From Cyclina sinensis (Eukaryota; Mollusca; Bivalvia; Venerida; Veneridae): a DNA stretch of 64,000 nt. Location: contig JAAONU010000014.1 in assembly GCA_012932295.1 (NCBI GenBank), forward strand, positions 20,612,065 to 20,676,064, in the 5' to 3' direction. How positions within the stretch are numbered: position 1 is the first letter of the stretch; each line of letters starts with the position of its first letter. Positions 27,601 to 34,140 of the stretch are shown piece by piece. Below the pieces are notes generated by a model. That model was not told the DNA's origin. It saw only the letters and a program-made list of their open reading frames with translations, and made no database searches. The translations under genes and the position numbers were made by a program.

Positions 27601-29612
27601 GCAGATTTTAGAAGATGTGACATAGATACTGTTACTTCATTTGGTGGTTTGACGTCCATTTTTCTCTAGAATCGAAAGTTTTCCAAACGTCCCTGCTACC
27701 AAAATATAGTTTCTTGAAAAAAATGTATTATATCATTGTTAAAATCGAAAAAGTACTTTGATCATTGTTTAAATCAAACTAATTAATCTTGTACGTAGAT
27801 TAAACTGGTAGTTGTGAAGATGCGTTAGATTAGATCACTCACCCTAATGGGCTCGTGATAGAAATATGATTTCATATTTAACACTAACGGCTGGAAGTTA
27901 TCATTCCTTTAATATAACACCCCTGGGAAACATTCATTTAATTCAGCCAAGATCGAATTTCGGACCGAATGAATGTTGCAGCCAATGCTTGCATAGGTTT
28001 AACATTCTTCTTTTAAACACCGATCTTACAGATGGCGAGATATTGATCTAAACTCGTCCTACAATAGTTCAATCTATGATACATACATATTTACGTCGCT
28101 TGGTCTATTTTTATTACACTAACGTTTAGGTTAAAAGTGGATATTCAACTAACTAGCATAAATGTTGATTCAGTCTTGTGCATTTCACCTGGTTCAGTAC
28201 CCATTTAGGACAACATCTGGTATTGTATATTGTCCCTTGTACATTGGAAGGTAGATAAATACAAAAATCCACACGAAGACACACAGAAGTGTTCGGGTTT
28301 CTCTTGTACATAACAAAAATAACATGTTCAGTTTGGGAAGTTTAAAAGCTTTAGAAAGTTTGCATGGTTATGTAATTATGTCCCACTGCTAAATGGCTTC
28401 ATCTAAATGATGGTGATTATTTTAATTGTTGTTGTTATTACAATAACTTTTTCTCATTCTAATATTATTATTATTAACATTATAATTATTGTTACAATTA
28501 TAATTTTCTTTCATTAGTTTTATTACAATGAAATATAAATCGACTCCTGTATCTGACGATGATCGCAACGCCTGTATAGTGTCATTCTGGTTTGTAATAT
28601 ACTGACTGAATAGGTTCACAATTATTATAAAACATTGAACGCAAAACTGGTACTGTGCGCATGGACTTTTCTCTTTATAACCTCTACTTACAAGTGAGGA
28701 GACGGCAAAAGTTCAACATAAAAAGTTTCTCACGGTTAATTCATTACATATCTTTTATTGTGTATATGGCTTTTTTAACAATAACCAGTCCAGTGTTTGT
28801 TCGAGATGAAAACAAGAAGAAAAAGAAATTATGATTTGAGTTCTTTTCAACAAATCTCTGTACAATGCCATAAAGACTCTAGTAATTTTCTTTAAAGTTT
28901 AAACACCGTTAAATAAGATAATAATTCTATAATTTGTAAAAAGATTTTATAACGGTTAATACTATTTGTGTCATTTTAAGAAGAAAATATCTTACAGACA
29001 GCACTGTATAAAATGTTACAATTCAACCAAGTATGTTTTCATTTACATAGCACTGTCAGTATATAGTTGTTAGCTGTGAATTCACGTGTAACGAACAAAG
29101 ATTAAAGCGACTGATTCACAGATGGGTTGTTGATACATAAAAGAGAAAATGTTCATATGTATATAAATTCTGGGTGTACTTTGAAGAACATATCTAAACC
29201 AAGTTACTGTCTCAACTTTTGTCACAGAAACACGTCATTAATATAAAGTTTTTTTTTACACTTTTATCGATAAAGAATTTACCCCGTTAGTCAAGGGGTA
29301 GATACTTTTTTAACTAATTTTCATAATTGTAAGGAAATTAGGTAACGGCTCAGACGTCTAGGTCGCTATGTTTTTATTTTACTGACCTGAAGGGTTCGAA
29401 TCCTGTTCAAAACAAATTATTTTTCTTAAGTTTTCATAATGTGTGTTTTTTTTTCATAGTAAATTAACTTCTCTTTAATTTTAAAGCAAAATTCTGTGAG
29501 TCAGTCGCTTTAAATTATACTTAATGAAATCAAAACAATTACCTGTTTCCTTTATACTGCATGTAACAATAATCAGTAAAACATAAAACAATGTTTTAAT
29601 GTAATTTCCCAT
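605..29612 (-). CDS. Receptor-type protein tyrosine phosphatase with two lectin-like domains and eight EGF-like modules; complete spliced gene
   Basis: I joined 32 coding exons by reading splice sites. Every intron is GT-AG, every phase matches, and the sum is 4197 nt, giving 1398 residues and a TAA stop. Domains by residue: signal peptide 1-20; EGF-like 24-75; two F5/8C (fucolectin)-like domains 76-222 and 223-359; seven EGF-like modules 360-682; membrane helix about 692-716 followed by KRRRK; juxtamembrane linker to 846; phosphatase D1 847-1133; phosphatase D2 1134-1390; tail ending Y1395-A-N-V. D1 has NRY (868-870), KCxxYW (948-953), the WPD acid D1007, HCSAGVGRTG with C1039 and R1045, and Q1083, so it should dephosphorylate phosphotyrosine in the cytoplasm. 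D2 has lost the WPD aspartate and the signature histidine. The ectodomain should bind a glycan or protein ligand. The lectin/EGF ectodomain is unlike the vertebrate RPTPs I know, while the tail resembles RPTP alpha. No frameshift or internal stop was seen. Unmodelled extra exons in the large introns cannot be excluded. Confidence 0.93.
1323..1458 (-). CDS. RPTP coding exon 31: D2, altered P-loop
   Basis: Residues 1330-1375, L-N-G-A-E-R-S-G-L, so the C-x5-R spacing (C1329, R1335) is kept, then R-R-Q-Q-I-I-P-N-F. Phase enters with one nucleotide completing L1330. Donor gtgagt. Confidence 0.92.
1743..1888 (-). CDS. RPTP coding exon 30: D2, degenerate WPD loop
   Basis: Residues 1282-1329, C-K-H-W-P-P-S-Q-V-I-P, then D-P-N-R-M-L-A-L-L-Q-E-L-E, ending V-A-Q-C. 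The acid is Pro (P1295) and the signature histidine is Gln (Q1328). The exon was found by splice sites and family pattern in a different frame from the longest open frame here. Confidence 0.93.
2392..2514 (-). CDS. RPTP coding exon 29: D2 middle region
   Basis: Residues 1241-1281, starting V-G-E-F-L-P-D-S-G and ending Y-K-L-H-F-D-S-K. Lies where D1 has K-C-x-x-Y-W. That motif is not present, as often in degenerate D2 domains. Phase 0-0. Confidence 0.9.
2854..2985 (-). CDS. RPTP coding exon 28: D2, TQTPLPETA motif
   Basis: Residues 1197-1240, Y-I-L-T-Q-T-P-L-P-E-T-A-I-D-C-C-R-L. The family usually has F-W-R at the last part, and C-C-R here is a departure. Phase 0-0. Confidence 0.94.
3214..3287 (-). 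CDS. RPTP coding exon 27: D2, YINA motif
   Basis: Residues 1172-1196, N-D-Y-R-P-F-L-F, then N-Y-I-N-A-V-Y-M-P. The D2 counterpart of exon 19. Phase 1 to 0. Confidence 0.93.
3835..3949 (-). CDS. RPTP coding exon 26: start of phosphatase D2
   Basis: Residues 1134-1171, ending H-T-E-N-R-N-K-N-R-Y-D-N-I-L-A, the D2 equivalent of the N-R-Y entry motif. Phase 0 to 1. Confidence 0.93.
4257..4400 (-). CDS. RPTP coding exon 25: end of D1 and D1-D2 linker
   Basis: Residues 1086-1133, Y-R-Y-L-Y-S-I-L-V-E-A-L closes D1. F-E-N-I-A-A-V-Y-R-D-L and K-L-F-M-E-Y-E form the linker that packs against D2. Phase 0-0. Confidence 0.9.
4960..5095 (-). CDS. RPTP coding exon 24: D1, P-loop arginine and Q loop
   Basis: Residues 1040-1085, S-A-G-V-G-R-T-G-T-F completing the signature with R1045, and L-V-Q-T-K with the Q-loop glutamine Q1083. 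The acceptor sits within a longer open frame. Phase and the motif fix it at 5095. Confidence 0.95.
5526..5680 (-). CDS. RPTP coding exon 23: D1, WPD loop and catalytic cysteine
   Basis: Residues 989-1039. W-P-D-K-D-V-P carries the general acid D1007. The exon ends L-V-H-C, with nucleophile C1039, and the following serine codon is split by the intron. The intron falls inside the active-site signature. Confidence 0.96.
5974..6099 (-). CDS. RPTP coding exon 22: D1, KCxxYWP motif
   Basis: Residues 947-988. M-K-C-M-Q-Y-W-P-E (947-955) and E-Y-G-P-V-I-V are standard PTP sequence. Phase 0-0, a symmetric exon inside the catalytic domain. Confidence 0.95.
6320..6417 (-). CDS. RPTP coding exon 21: D1, FWRMIWE motif
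   Basis: Residues 914-946, G-P-T-E-F-N-I-H-E-F-W-R-M-I-W-E, then V-M-V-T-R-L-V-E-E-T-K. Matches the conserved central PTP core. Phase 1 to 0. Confidence 0.94.
6857..6893 (-). CDS. RPTP coding exon 20: D1, 37-nt microexon
   Basis: Residues 902-913, G-Y-F-K-N-D-A-Y-I-A-S-Q, the conserved stretch that follows N-A-S in PTP domains. Phase 0 to 1. The family motif makes this tiny exon secure. Confidence 0.93.
7315..7391 (-). CDS. RPTP coding exon 19: D1, DYINAS motif
   Basis: Residues 876-901, Y-D-H-S-R-V-K-L then D-S-D-Y-I-N-A-S-L-I-K, both strongly conserved PTP motifs. The first codon is split across the intron and restores the family tyrosine (Y876). Confidence 0.95.
7619..7706 (-). CDS. RPTP coding exon 18: D1, NRY loop
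   Basis: Residues 847-875, beginning K-L-P-T-G-L and carrying K-N-R-Y (867-870), the phosphotyrosine-recognition loop motif that opens PTP domains. Ends in phase 1. Confidence 0.93.
7876..8069 (-). CDS. RPTP coding exon 17: juxtamembrane to start of phosphatase D1
   Basis: Residues 782-846. Contains D-I-Y-Y-N-E-G-P and ends E-E-Y-V-K-K-R followed by G-G-F-T-N-E-F-E, the helix that precedes RPTP D1 domains. Leaves in phase 0. Confidence 0.93.
8590..8995 (+). repeat. Tandem-unit repeat ending in GGAC run and short hairpin
   Basis: Two diverged units are seen: GTTGCACGTGACCCGCCGTC near 8643 matches GCACGCAACACGTCATC near 8827, each followed by TTGATGT, a CTGAACAC-like stretch and CCTGTGCC or TGTCC. 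After them come (GGAC)n at about 8926-8941 and GCCCAACTTCCTGGGC, a 5-bp stem hairpin. This is the same layout as the element at 16280. Lies in the intron between RPTP exons 16 and 17. Probably a non-autonomous mobile element. Confidence 0.55.
9347..9385 (-). CDS. RPTP coding exon 16: 39-nt microexon in the linker
   Basis: Residues 769-781 (A-P-D-D-T-A-K-Y-A-E-S-A-V), phase 1-1, with a tttacag-like acceptor and gtattg donor. Being symmetric and unstructured, it could be skipped without changing frame. It is supported by splice sites and phase only, so less certain than the domain exons. Confidence 0.72.
9679..9861 (-). pseudogene. Tc1/mariner-type transposase fragment
   Basis: The minus strand encodes V-L-F-S-E-E-S-R-L-C-V-D-F-T-D-R-R, matching the second-D region of Tc1-like DDE transposases (usual form F-S-D-E-S). 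Only about 60 codons remain, flanked by stops, and the aspartate of F-S-D-E-S is Glu. No terminal repeats seen. Lies in the intron between RPTP exons 15 and 16. A dead fragment. Confidence 0.6.
10107..10240 (-). CDS. RPTP coding exon 15: cytoplasmic juxtamembrane linker
   Basis: Residues 724-768, charged and Ser-rich (K-R-S-E-S, K-K-S-E-S-H-E-R-E). Contains V-Y754-I-N-S, a Y-x-N pattern of the kind read by Grb2-type SH2 domains when phosphorylated. The exon's phase 2 to 1 change fits both neighbours. Confidence 0.88.
10590..10713 (-). CDS. RPTP coding exon 14: transmembrane segment
   Basis: Residues 683-723. D-D-D-F-P-V-G leads into a helix rich in A, V, I and L (about 692-716), followed by the basic stop-transfer K-R-R-R-K. 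The exon enters in phase 1 and leaves in phase 2, ending the symmetric phase 1-1 ectodomain series. Confidence 0.94.
11034..11171 (-). CDS. RPTP coding exon 13: EGF-like module 8, next to the membrane
   Basis: Residues 637-682, phase 1-1. Begins E-C-D-D-G-T-H-G-D-N-C-T-K-T-C and ends G-I-C-L-A-G-C-A-K-G-Y-K-P-G. Eight cysteines. Last extracellular module before the transmembrane exon. Confidence 0.94.
11642..11782 (-). CDS. RPTP coding exon 12: EGF-like module 7
   Basis: Residues 590-636, phase 1-1. Begins D-C-E-R-G-S-Y-G-E-D-C-Q-Q-S-C, then T-C-D-R-V-T-G-Q-C and G-C-D-R-G-Y-K. Contains an N-E-T sequon. Confidence 0.94.
12160..12297 (-). CDS. RPTP coding exon 11: EGF-like module 6
   Basis: Residues 544-589, phase 1-1. 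Begins Q-C-P-A-G-R-Y-G-M-R-C, ends C-D-S-C-E-S-G-K-H-G-D-F-C. Like module 4, the second half reads C-D-S-C instead of G-G-C, pointing to shared ancestry of these two modules. Confidence 0.94.
12980..13117 (-). CDS. RPTP coding exon 10: EGF-like module 5
   Basis: Residues 498-543, phase 1-1. Begins E-C-L-A-G-T-W-G-E-S-C, then C-L-N-G-T-C-N-R-F-N-G-K-C and G-C-K-P-G-Y. Strong gtaagt donor. Confidence 0.94.
13394..13525 (-). CDS. RPTP coding exon 9: EGF-like module 4
   Basis: Residues 454-497, phase 1-1. Begins E-C-D-N-N-T-F-G-I-N-C and ends C-N-A-G-W-K-G-N-N-C. Contains an N-N-T sequon. Too short to stand out as an open frame, but borders and phase fit exactly. Confidence 0.92.
13967..14104 (-). 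CDS. RPTP coding exon 8: EGF-like module 3
   Basis: Residues 408-453, phase 1-1. Begins E-C-E-P-G-N-W-G-K-N-C and ends G-Q-C-E-S-G-C-A-A-G-Y-K-G. One module per exon, like its neighbours. Confidence 0.94.
15000..15700. repeat. Diverged tandem array, unit about 45 bp
   Basis: The words CATCTGAAT, CCAACTACAGGC, CAGAAGTGCATTTTCGAATA recur in this order roughly every 45 bp, with many substitutions and small indels, for about 15 copies. Examples of the CATCTGAA word are near 15035, 15399, 15443 and, altered, 15488 and 15533. Lies in the 5-kb intron between EGF exons 7 and 8. An old minisatellite. Confidence 0.6.
16280..16998 (+). repeat. Four tandem 167-bp units followed by GGAC run and hairpin
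   Basis: Units start at 16280, 16447 and 16614 (period 167), with a fourth 11 bp shorter starting about 16779. Each carries GGCCATAATTCTGTTAAAT and CATCCCTGGAAG. The last unit is followed by GGACAGACGGACGGACAAG and a hairpin formed by GCACCCCAC and GTGGGGGC (16975-16993). Open frames in the units are by-products of the repetition. Likely a non-autonomous mobile element with a 3' hairpin. Confidence 0.75.
17757..17960 (+). mobile_element. tRNA-derived SINE
   Basis: 17758-17830 has a tRNA-like head: TGGTCCAGGGGTAGACCA resembles an A box and GGTCGCGCGTTCGAATCTC a B box, with about the spacing of a tRNA gene. The cloverleaf is not clean, and a non-tRNA body with TGTAACGCAGTCGATGT and GTAAAATAAA follows. 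I read it as a SINE, not a working tRNA gene. Lies in the intron between RPTP exons 7 and 8. Confidence 0.6.
19144..19287 (-). CDS. RPTP coding exon 7: EGF-like module 2
   Basis: Residues 360-407, phase 1-1. D-C-L-F-G-K-Y-G-Y-N-C start and G-T-C-L-L-G-C-E-A-G-W-E-G-E-L-C end. An eight-cysteine module and the first of seven that lead to the membrane. The next exon is 5 kb downstream. Confidence 0.93.
19367..19745. mobile_element. Diverged relative of the TTAA-flanked MITE at 29102
   Basis: GGCGACTGACTCATAGACGG, then GATACATAAAAAAGAAAA, CACATCTAAACTAAGTTA, TTACAAGAATACACCATAA and GGTAAAAGTATCTGGGTAGA follow in the same order as in the better-preserved copy at 29102-29513. Terminal repeats are badly worn, and no TTAA duplication is seen. 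Lies just upstream of EGF exon 7 in the intron. Confidence 0.5.
19910..20095 (-). CDS. RPTP coding exon 6: second half of lectin-like domain 2
   Basis: Residues 298-359, phase 1-1. Begins D-N-I-R-Y-Y-K-L-Y-V-S-N-T-T and ends G-R-Y-V-R-V-A-R followed by V-V-C-E-M-E-I-F-G, the characteristic last strands of F5/8C-like lectin domains. Contains one N-glycosylation sequon (N-T-T). Confidence 0.92.
20130..20282. repeat. Two-copy tandem duplication, 76-bp unit
   Basis: 20130-20205 and 20206-20282 are nearly identical, each starting GAAATATAGTAA and ending CTTTGTAAACTTCTG or CTTGGTAAACTTCTG. Differences are a few substitutions, so it is a recent duplication. It lies in the intron between the two halves of lectin-like domain 2 and does not touch the splice sites. 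Confidence 0.85.
20426..20650 (-). CDS. RPTP coding exon 5: first half of lectin-like domain 2
   Basis: Residues 223-297, phase 1-1. Reads G-R-N-M-A-F through N-I-V-D-G, E-E-W-V-A-V-N-I-G and I-K-M-V-R-I, again a discoidin/fucolectin pattern. The usual W-W-R-V is E-W-V-A-V here, so this copy has diverged from the first. Confidence 0.9.
21261..21491 (-). CDS. RPTP coding exon 4: second half of lectin-like domain 1
   Basis: Residues 146-222, phase 1-1. Contains K-Y-F-K-S-F-K-V-T-I near the start and L-V-L-C-D-V-R-I near the end, the closing strands and conserved cysteine of a fucolectin-like fold. Clean ttttacag acceptor and gtaagg donor. Confidence 0.9.
21944..22153 (-). CDS. RPTP coding exon 3: first half of lectin-like domain 1
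   Basis: Residues 76-145, phase 1-1. Contains A-N-D-G-D and K-N-P-W-W-R-V-W-F, hallmarks of F5/8C-type fucolectin (FTP) domains, which bind sugars on a beta-sandwich. The donor lies inside a longer open frame, and phase decides the exon end. Confidence 0.92.
22457..22612 (-). CDS. RPTP coding exon 2: first EGF-like module
   Basis: Residues 24-75, phase 1-1. Cysteine-rich, with C-x-C-K-Y-G-K-A-C-D and T-G-D-C-Q-N-G-C, ending F-G-P-G-C. This matches the MEGF/SREC type of EGF-like module. It sits alone before the lectin-like domains, separated from the other seven modules. Confidence 0.92.
24513..26690 (-). pseudogene. 5'-truncated L1-like LINE ORF2, interrupted by another repeat
   Basis: From about 26670 down the minus strand reads R-G-C-R-Q-G, S-P-Y-M-F-I-L-C-A-E-I-L and Q-Y-A-D-D-T-S-L-F-L-D-G (reverse transcriptase motif C), then thumb and post-RT sequence (I-N-P-F-W-K-D-V-L at about 25790-25900), and after a break C-S-L-C-H-N-E-K-E-T-L-T-H-L (24513-24866), the C-terminal cysteine/histidine motif of L1-like ORF2. 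Several frame changes exist between 26060 and 26670. Endonuclease and 5' part are absent. The break at about 24870-25665 is filled by a different repeat. Lies in the large first intron of the RPTP gene. Non-functional. Confidence 0.8.
24880..25660 (+). repeat. Tandem-unit repeat with AGGTCA half-site clusters, inserted in a LINE
   Basis: Two units of about 445 bp: TTTTGTCTGGAGCATTTCGC near 24957 returns as TTTTGTCTGGAGCATATCTC near 25405, and TTCGGAGCAAAACTTCTACA near 25110 returns as TCCGGAGCAAAACTTCTACA near 25555. Each unit carries runs such as AGGTCAAGGTCAC. LINE ORF2 sequence continues on both sides, so this element inserted later. No coding capacity. Confidence 0.7.
26700..27010. repeat. 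Probable repeat with internal inverted segments
   Basis: Words such as AAATACGATGCAAGGACAGG (about 26848) recur inverted as GCACAGAAACGATGC-like and CCTTTGCATCGTATTTC (about 26928-26950), and TTTGCATCG occurs repeatedly. The block adjoins the 5' end of the truncated LINE. I do not recognise a family, and the open frames here look accidental. Confidence 0.3.
29102..29513. mobile_element. MITE with TTAA target duplication
   Basis: The ends read TTAA-AGCGACTGATTCACAG and CTGTGAGTCAGTCGCT-TTAA: terminal inverted repeats of at least 16 bp with one mismatch, flanked by the four-base TTAA duplication used by piggyBac-type transposases. It is 404 bp between the TTAA copies and has no open frame. It sits in RPTP intron 1, only 29 bp from the exon 1 donor. 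GGGTTCGAATCCTG inside (about 29393) resembles a B box, which could mean a tRNA-derived component. Confidence 0.72.
29543..29612 (-). CDS. RPTP coding exon 1: start codon and signal peptide
   Basis: Residues 1-23, starting M-G-N-Y-I-K followed by the hydrophobic stretch L-F-Y-V-L-L-I-I-V-T-C. This is a typical secretory signal. The start has a good animal context, with A at -3 and G at +4. It ends in phase 1 before a gtaatt donor. The only upstream sequence needed is 5' UTR, so this ATG is the natural start. Confidence 0.85.
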
Positions 29613-32400
29613 TTTGGTGTATCTTAAGTTAATCAGATCTGTTGTTTATCACTTGTATTCTCACTAAATGAAGAGGAAGTAAAAATCGCTGATTCGGTTG
29701 ACCGGTCTTAGAGGTCTCCGTTTATTTGCTCACATGGCAAGTTAAATTTGTGTATAATAATTAAATCCTAACCACTTGACAATATACTCAAGGAGGAAGT
29801 GTTCCGCATGAAGTGATTCGTAATTCATTGAACATGTTTCTTAAAACAGATATTCCTGTTCATATAATTTTATGATCCTACATTAGTGCTTTCGTCTTAA
29901 AACTTCTATTTATTTTCAAATGGTAAATAAAAGAACTAGGTTTTAGTAAACTTAACAACACTTGATTTGCCGTGTATGTTTCCAGTATAACACAAATCTT
30001 CAGTATATCTACAGTAAAGGGTTTGCTACGGAGCGCAGTGCATCGGTCACGCACGGGACTTGTAATACAGGGGTCGCGAGTTCAATCCTCTGCTACTTCA
30101 CTAACATAACTTACTGTCTTTCAGACGAAGCCGATCGAGGCTGACACTGAGCAAGGAAAAGGATCAGGAGCAACTTTGGCATTATGTGTTGTTTTTTGAT
30201 GTTGTTTTTAATGTCGTTCTATCCAAATAAGCACGTCAAACTCTGCGTCGAGCGTCGCTAATCTGGGCAAATAGTATCAACGATAAATACACCTTAAACG
30301 TTACAGGTAGTCGTAACACAATTCTAATGTAAGCCAGTACATGGTTTCTCAAAAATATTTTGCCGGTAGTTTTTCATGTGTTCGATATTTTTTTACATTA
30401 TTAACATAATCTAATACATGTTATAGTTCGTATCGTAATTTTCATTTTGAAATTAAAATTGATTTGCCGATAAAAATCTTTTGTCGTGGTACATAATAAA
30501 AATCGGCTTTGCCAAACTGAGGTTTAAAATACACTCGACTAAGAGGAAACAGGTAAAAAATCGTTAAAATCATTATTCAACGTGCGTCGTGCATTTAACA
30601 GATGTACCTTTTAAAACCTAAGATAATAAATTGAATAACAGACCAAAGTCATAAATATTTAAGCGGCAGTTATGACTATTTTTGTACGAGGATATTGTTG
30701 AACCAAAACATAAGGTTAGGTTAGCAAGGGAGATAATGTTCGACCAATCATTATTTATGTAAATTATCTACTATGTATAATTTTAAACACATCTAATCCA
30801 TTCATTTTTTTTATGCTAGAAGTGTTGATTATTACAGATGAAGTATTTAGTCTTTTAACAAGAAAGGAGAAGAGGATGTAAACAGAATGAAATTAACAAT
30901 CTCAATAATCACGTCCTGTTTTTGTTAAGTTTCGGATGTGACCACTTTTGTGTGATAGGTTAAGAAGTGCTAATTAAGTATCTGAATTGAAAATCTTCAT
31001 CCAGTTTCATGACTTATGTTTGAAAAAGTTTGAAATGACACTGCGGAACAAAGACTATTCAATAATCAAGCACGTGCATCTATTATTCTATTTGCTCTTA
31101 CGATATCACAGCGAAAGACACATTTCTATGTTACTTTACTATGTAATTTCAATTATACCATGCAGATGTATCATGCCTTGCTATAAATTGTGTTATTCGT
31201 GAGTTTAAGTGCACACATCGTTCCACCGGGTTTGCGACGCGAACGGTAGCCGGCTGTGTTATATATCTTGTGGTGTGTATTCGCCTGATTTTTATGTTAC
31301 CGTAAGGTCTTGGCATGAAAAGCTGTTTTAGAAGGTTTCCAATTTTTAAAAGATCATGCAGACGAAACCGTTTAAACAGTGCTTGATTAAGCGTGAAATT
31401 GCTTTAAAAAAGTGTGCGGATTTTCGACTGATTGAGTCATTTGTTGAATCGGCCGAACATACATTTTCATATTTGCAAAAGCAATTTCTATGTTGGGTTT
31501 TAGAAGTGCATTATCCATATTTGTATGTAAATTGCGATATTTTAATTATAACTCTACCTTTAACATGTTTAATGTTGTAACCATTGAAAACTAATGAGTT
31601 TTTTAATTCAGTCATAAGAATTCATATGCAGATATTTTAATTATAATTAAGTGCTGAAATTGCTTACTGTGACAATAATAGGAACATCGTCGAGTTATAA
31701 TTAATGTAGTGGACTTTAAATGCAATTATTTTAATTATTATCAAGAGTTGTTTTTTTTTTTTTGCTAACTTTCTCGTTTTATCTATATGCTTAACGTTTT
31801 ATCTATATGCTTAAAATGACATTGATAAACTTCTTATTCCTATTTTCAAATTTATTTTGATTTGGTCATATGCATGACACTTTAGTCGTTGCAGTTAAAT
31901 GTTGATAAGCAAAACTGGTTTCTTTGCGCTTAAAAGGGCCCTTTTAAGTAAAGGGGAATAACTGGTAAAAACTGTAAAAATAATTAACGCTCCCAATACC
32001 GGTGTCGACACTAGTTTATACGAAGAAAATAAGTCCGCAAACGTCGTTGTGATATTGATAGTGATATAGATGTTCCATTCCCAAATTAAAGGTAATTCTA
32101 AACATTTAAATGATGACCCTTGGTGTCAAAATGTGACCAATTTTCATCCAAAACTATGCATAGGAACAGATTAAATGTTGGAATTTCTGGCTAAAAAAAA
32201 TCTTTGCTTCCACTTGATGATAAAATCTGCTGCAGAAACTGCAAAAGGTAATTGATATTTATTTCTGTTAAGTTTGAAAAAACCCAAACAAAATATTTAA
32301 AGTATTCTTTTCTTTCTTACCATTTAAAAGCGTATTTTCTTGATTTTCTTCTGTAAAGTATCACTGTTAGTCTTGTTGGTTTCCGTTCTCCTTTTTTGCA
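29613..32400. other. Upstream flank of the RPTP gene: 5' UTR, promoter region, no other gene seen
   Basis: Sequence 5' of the RPTP start codon. Apart from the SINE-like element at 30025-30165 and a short direct repeat TATCTATATGCTTAA (about 31778 and 31800), I see only AT-rich sequence. No TATA box or initiator can be placed with confidence, and an untranslated first exon further upstream is possible. Confidence 0.3.
30025..30165 (+). mobile_element. tRNA-derived SINE-like sequence
   Basis: GCTACGGAGCGCAGTGCATC starts a tRNA-like head, CTTGTAA lies where an anticodon loop would be, and GGGTCGCGAGTTCAATCCTC (about 30070-30089) is a good B box. The A box is poor and the acceptor stem does not pair well. 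A body with GCCGATCGAGGC follows. More likely a decayed SINE than a tRNA gene. Confidence 0.45.
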
Positions 32401-32405
32401 ATGAT

Positions 32406-34140
32406 TTACTTGCATACATACCACAGGGCATTGTGTTTTTTTTTTACATCTGGAAGCATTTTCTTTCCTGGAAATAGAACTCTGGCTAACATGGAGCTAT
32501 TCTGAGCTTTGCTATATTGATTTATGCTTGGATTGGTGTTAGCTCTAAGGTATATTGATCTATGCTGGTTGAAATTATTTTCAACTGCATCAGAGTTTAC
32601 CAGTCGAGTTGTAATGGAAACATGTTGGTTTGGCAACACTTGCTGACACAGTTCAATGAATCCAGTGCCACAAGCCTGAATATATTCGCGACATTGTAAT
32701 GACAGGATACATTTATATCGGTCTGTGAGTTTTCGACTGACGTTTTCCACATATCTCTCTTAATTCAGTCAATTGAATGTCATCCATGGACTTCATGTCT
32801 CATGTCTAAAGATACTCACAAGTAGTGATGTTTCCTGTTTATAATCAAAAAAGAAAAGATGATCCATAAGTTTAAGTGAATTGGTCTAAAATGAATACAT
32901 TTCTCTATATGTTTTTTGCAATATTGATAACAAAAAAGAATGAAACTGTATACTTAGAGATATTCCCTGCATAAATTAGCTGTTATATTTCTAATATATT
33001 TGACAAAAAATAATATTTTGAACTTTTACTTAGTGTAATTGATGATTACCAAACTTCTCGGGCAGGTCAAATTCATTGTCATATGTCTGTTTACAAATAC
33101 AATGTACTTAATCAATTCAGCAGTAAATATCATAAAAGCAACATCCATGTTTAATACTGTTGTTAGTTATAGTGATTCAGGATACTTACCAACATTAAAT
33201 ATTTCAATATCACAGTCCTTCCATTAAGACTCATTCAGTTAAAATGTTATTTTTAAATTAATTTTACATTTATACTCCTTTATTAAACTTATGACATGAT
33301 AATTATAAATTTTAATTACCTAGAAACTCAACAGCACCATCAGTTCATGCCCACTTGACTGGAATGCTCACATTAGATAGTGCATGTCAGAGTTCGGTGC
33401 CTGTTCTGCAAGATGGTTGCGCATCTTCTAATTATGGCTGGGGTTAAGGTGTTCGTGGGAAAGGTTTCGATGAAAGCCGAACAGTTCTGTTTACCCCACT
33501 TATATGCATCCGCACACATCTGCCATTGAACTGTTACACAAACATTTAATGTCAGTAGTCGTGTACAACCTTTTCTTATTCCACTTTTTAATACATTGTT
33601 CTTTATTTTCTTCGCCACATAAGAAATTCAATCGTAAACACTATGTTTCTCAAAAAACAAAAACTTGGTATGGTGAAGGACCTGTCACCAATACTTTCAA
33701 GATTTACATGTATGTATGTCCTATTACATTGTGCCCCGTCCATACATGTGTACAATACTTTAAAGTTTCTGCGTTCAATTTTATCAACAGATTCCCAAAA
33801 GAGGCTTAATTGTTCTGGTCCTTGCACATGGTTTGTCACAAAATGGGCTATAGGAAACCGTAATCCGGCCAGGCCTATTAAACCATTTTGTAAAACTTGT
33901 GTTCCCAGGGTCTACTTTTGAACGCCTGTTCGTTAAGTATTGCACATATTTACCTCCCCCATGTCCACAAAGCCTTTCTCCTTCACTGCGCCTCCTGCCT
34001 TACTGATCTGCAAGTCTGCATGTACTGCCATTTCATCAAAAACCAGACCACCAGACCAACCTATTTCTTCTTGTTTGGGAAAAGACGACTTTCTATGGGA
34101 TTTTTTTTTCAGGCCCCTGATGGGTAACCCCATTTATTCT
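32406..34140 (-). pseudogene. P-element/THAP9-like transposase relic
   Basis: Minus-strand pieces appear in the order expected for this family: G-G-L-V-F-D-E-M-A-V with I-S-K and G-F-V-D-M-G-E (about 34120-33950), N-G-L-I-G-L-A-G-L-R-F-P-I-A-H-F running into L-S-L-F-W-E-S-V-D-K-I-E-R and F-K-V-L-Y-T-C-M-D-G-A-Q-C-N-R (about 33890-33700), and near the end N-S-D-A-V-E-N-N-F with T-N-P-S-I-N-Q-Y (about 32600-32510). Frameshifts and stops separate them. The family is recognised by pattern from memory. No terminal repeats or THAP zinc finger found. Inactive. Confidence 0.65.

Noticed and set aside
27468..27659. Minus-strand 63-codon frame starting M-D-V-K-P-P-N-E-V
   Set aside because: Reasonable composition, but I recognise no family and could not join it to other exons. 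Left unannotated.
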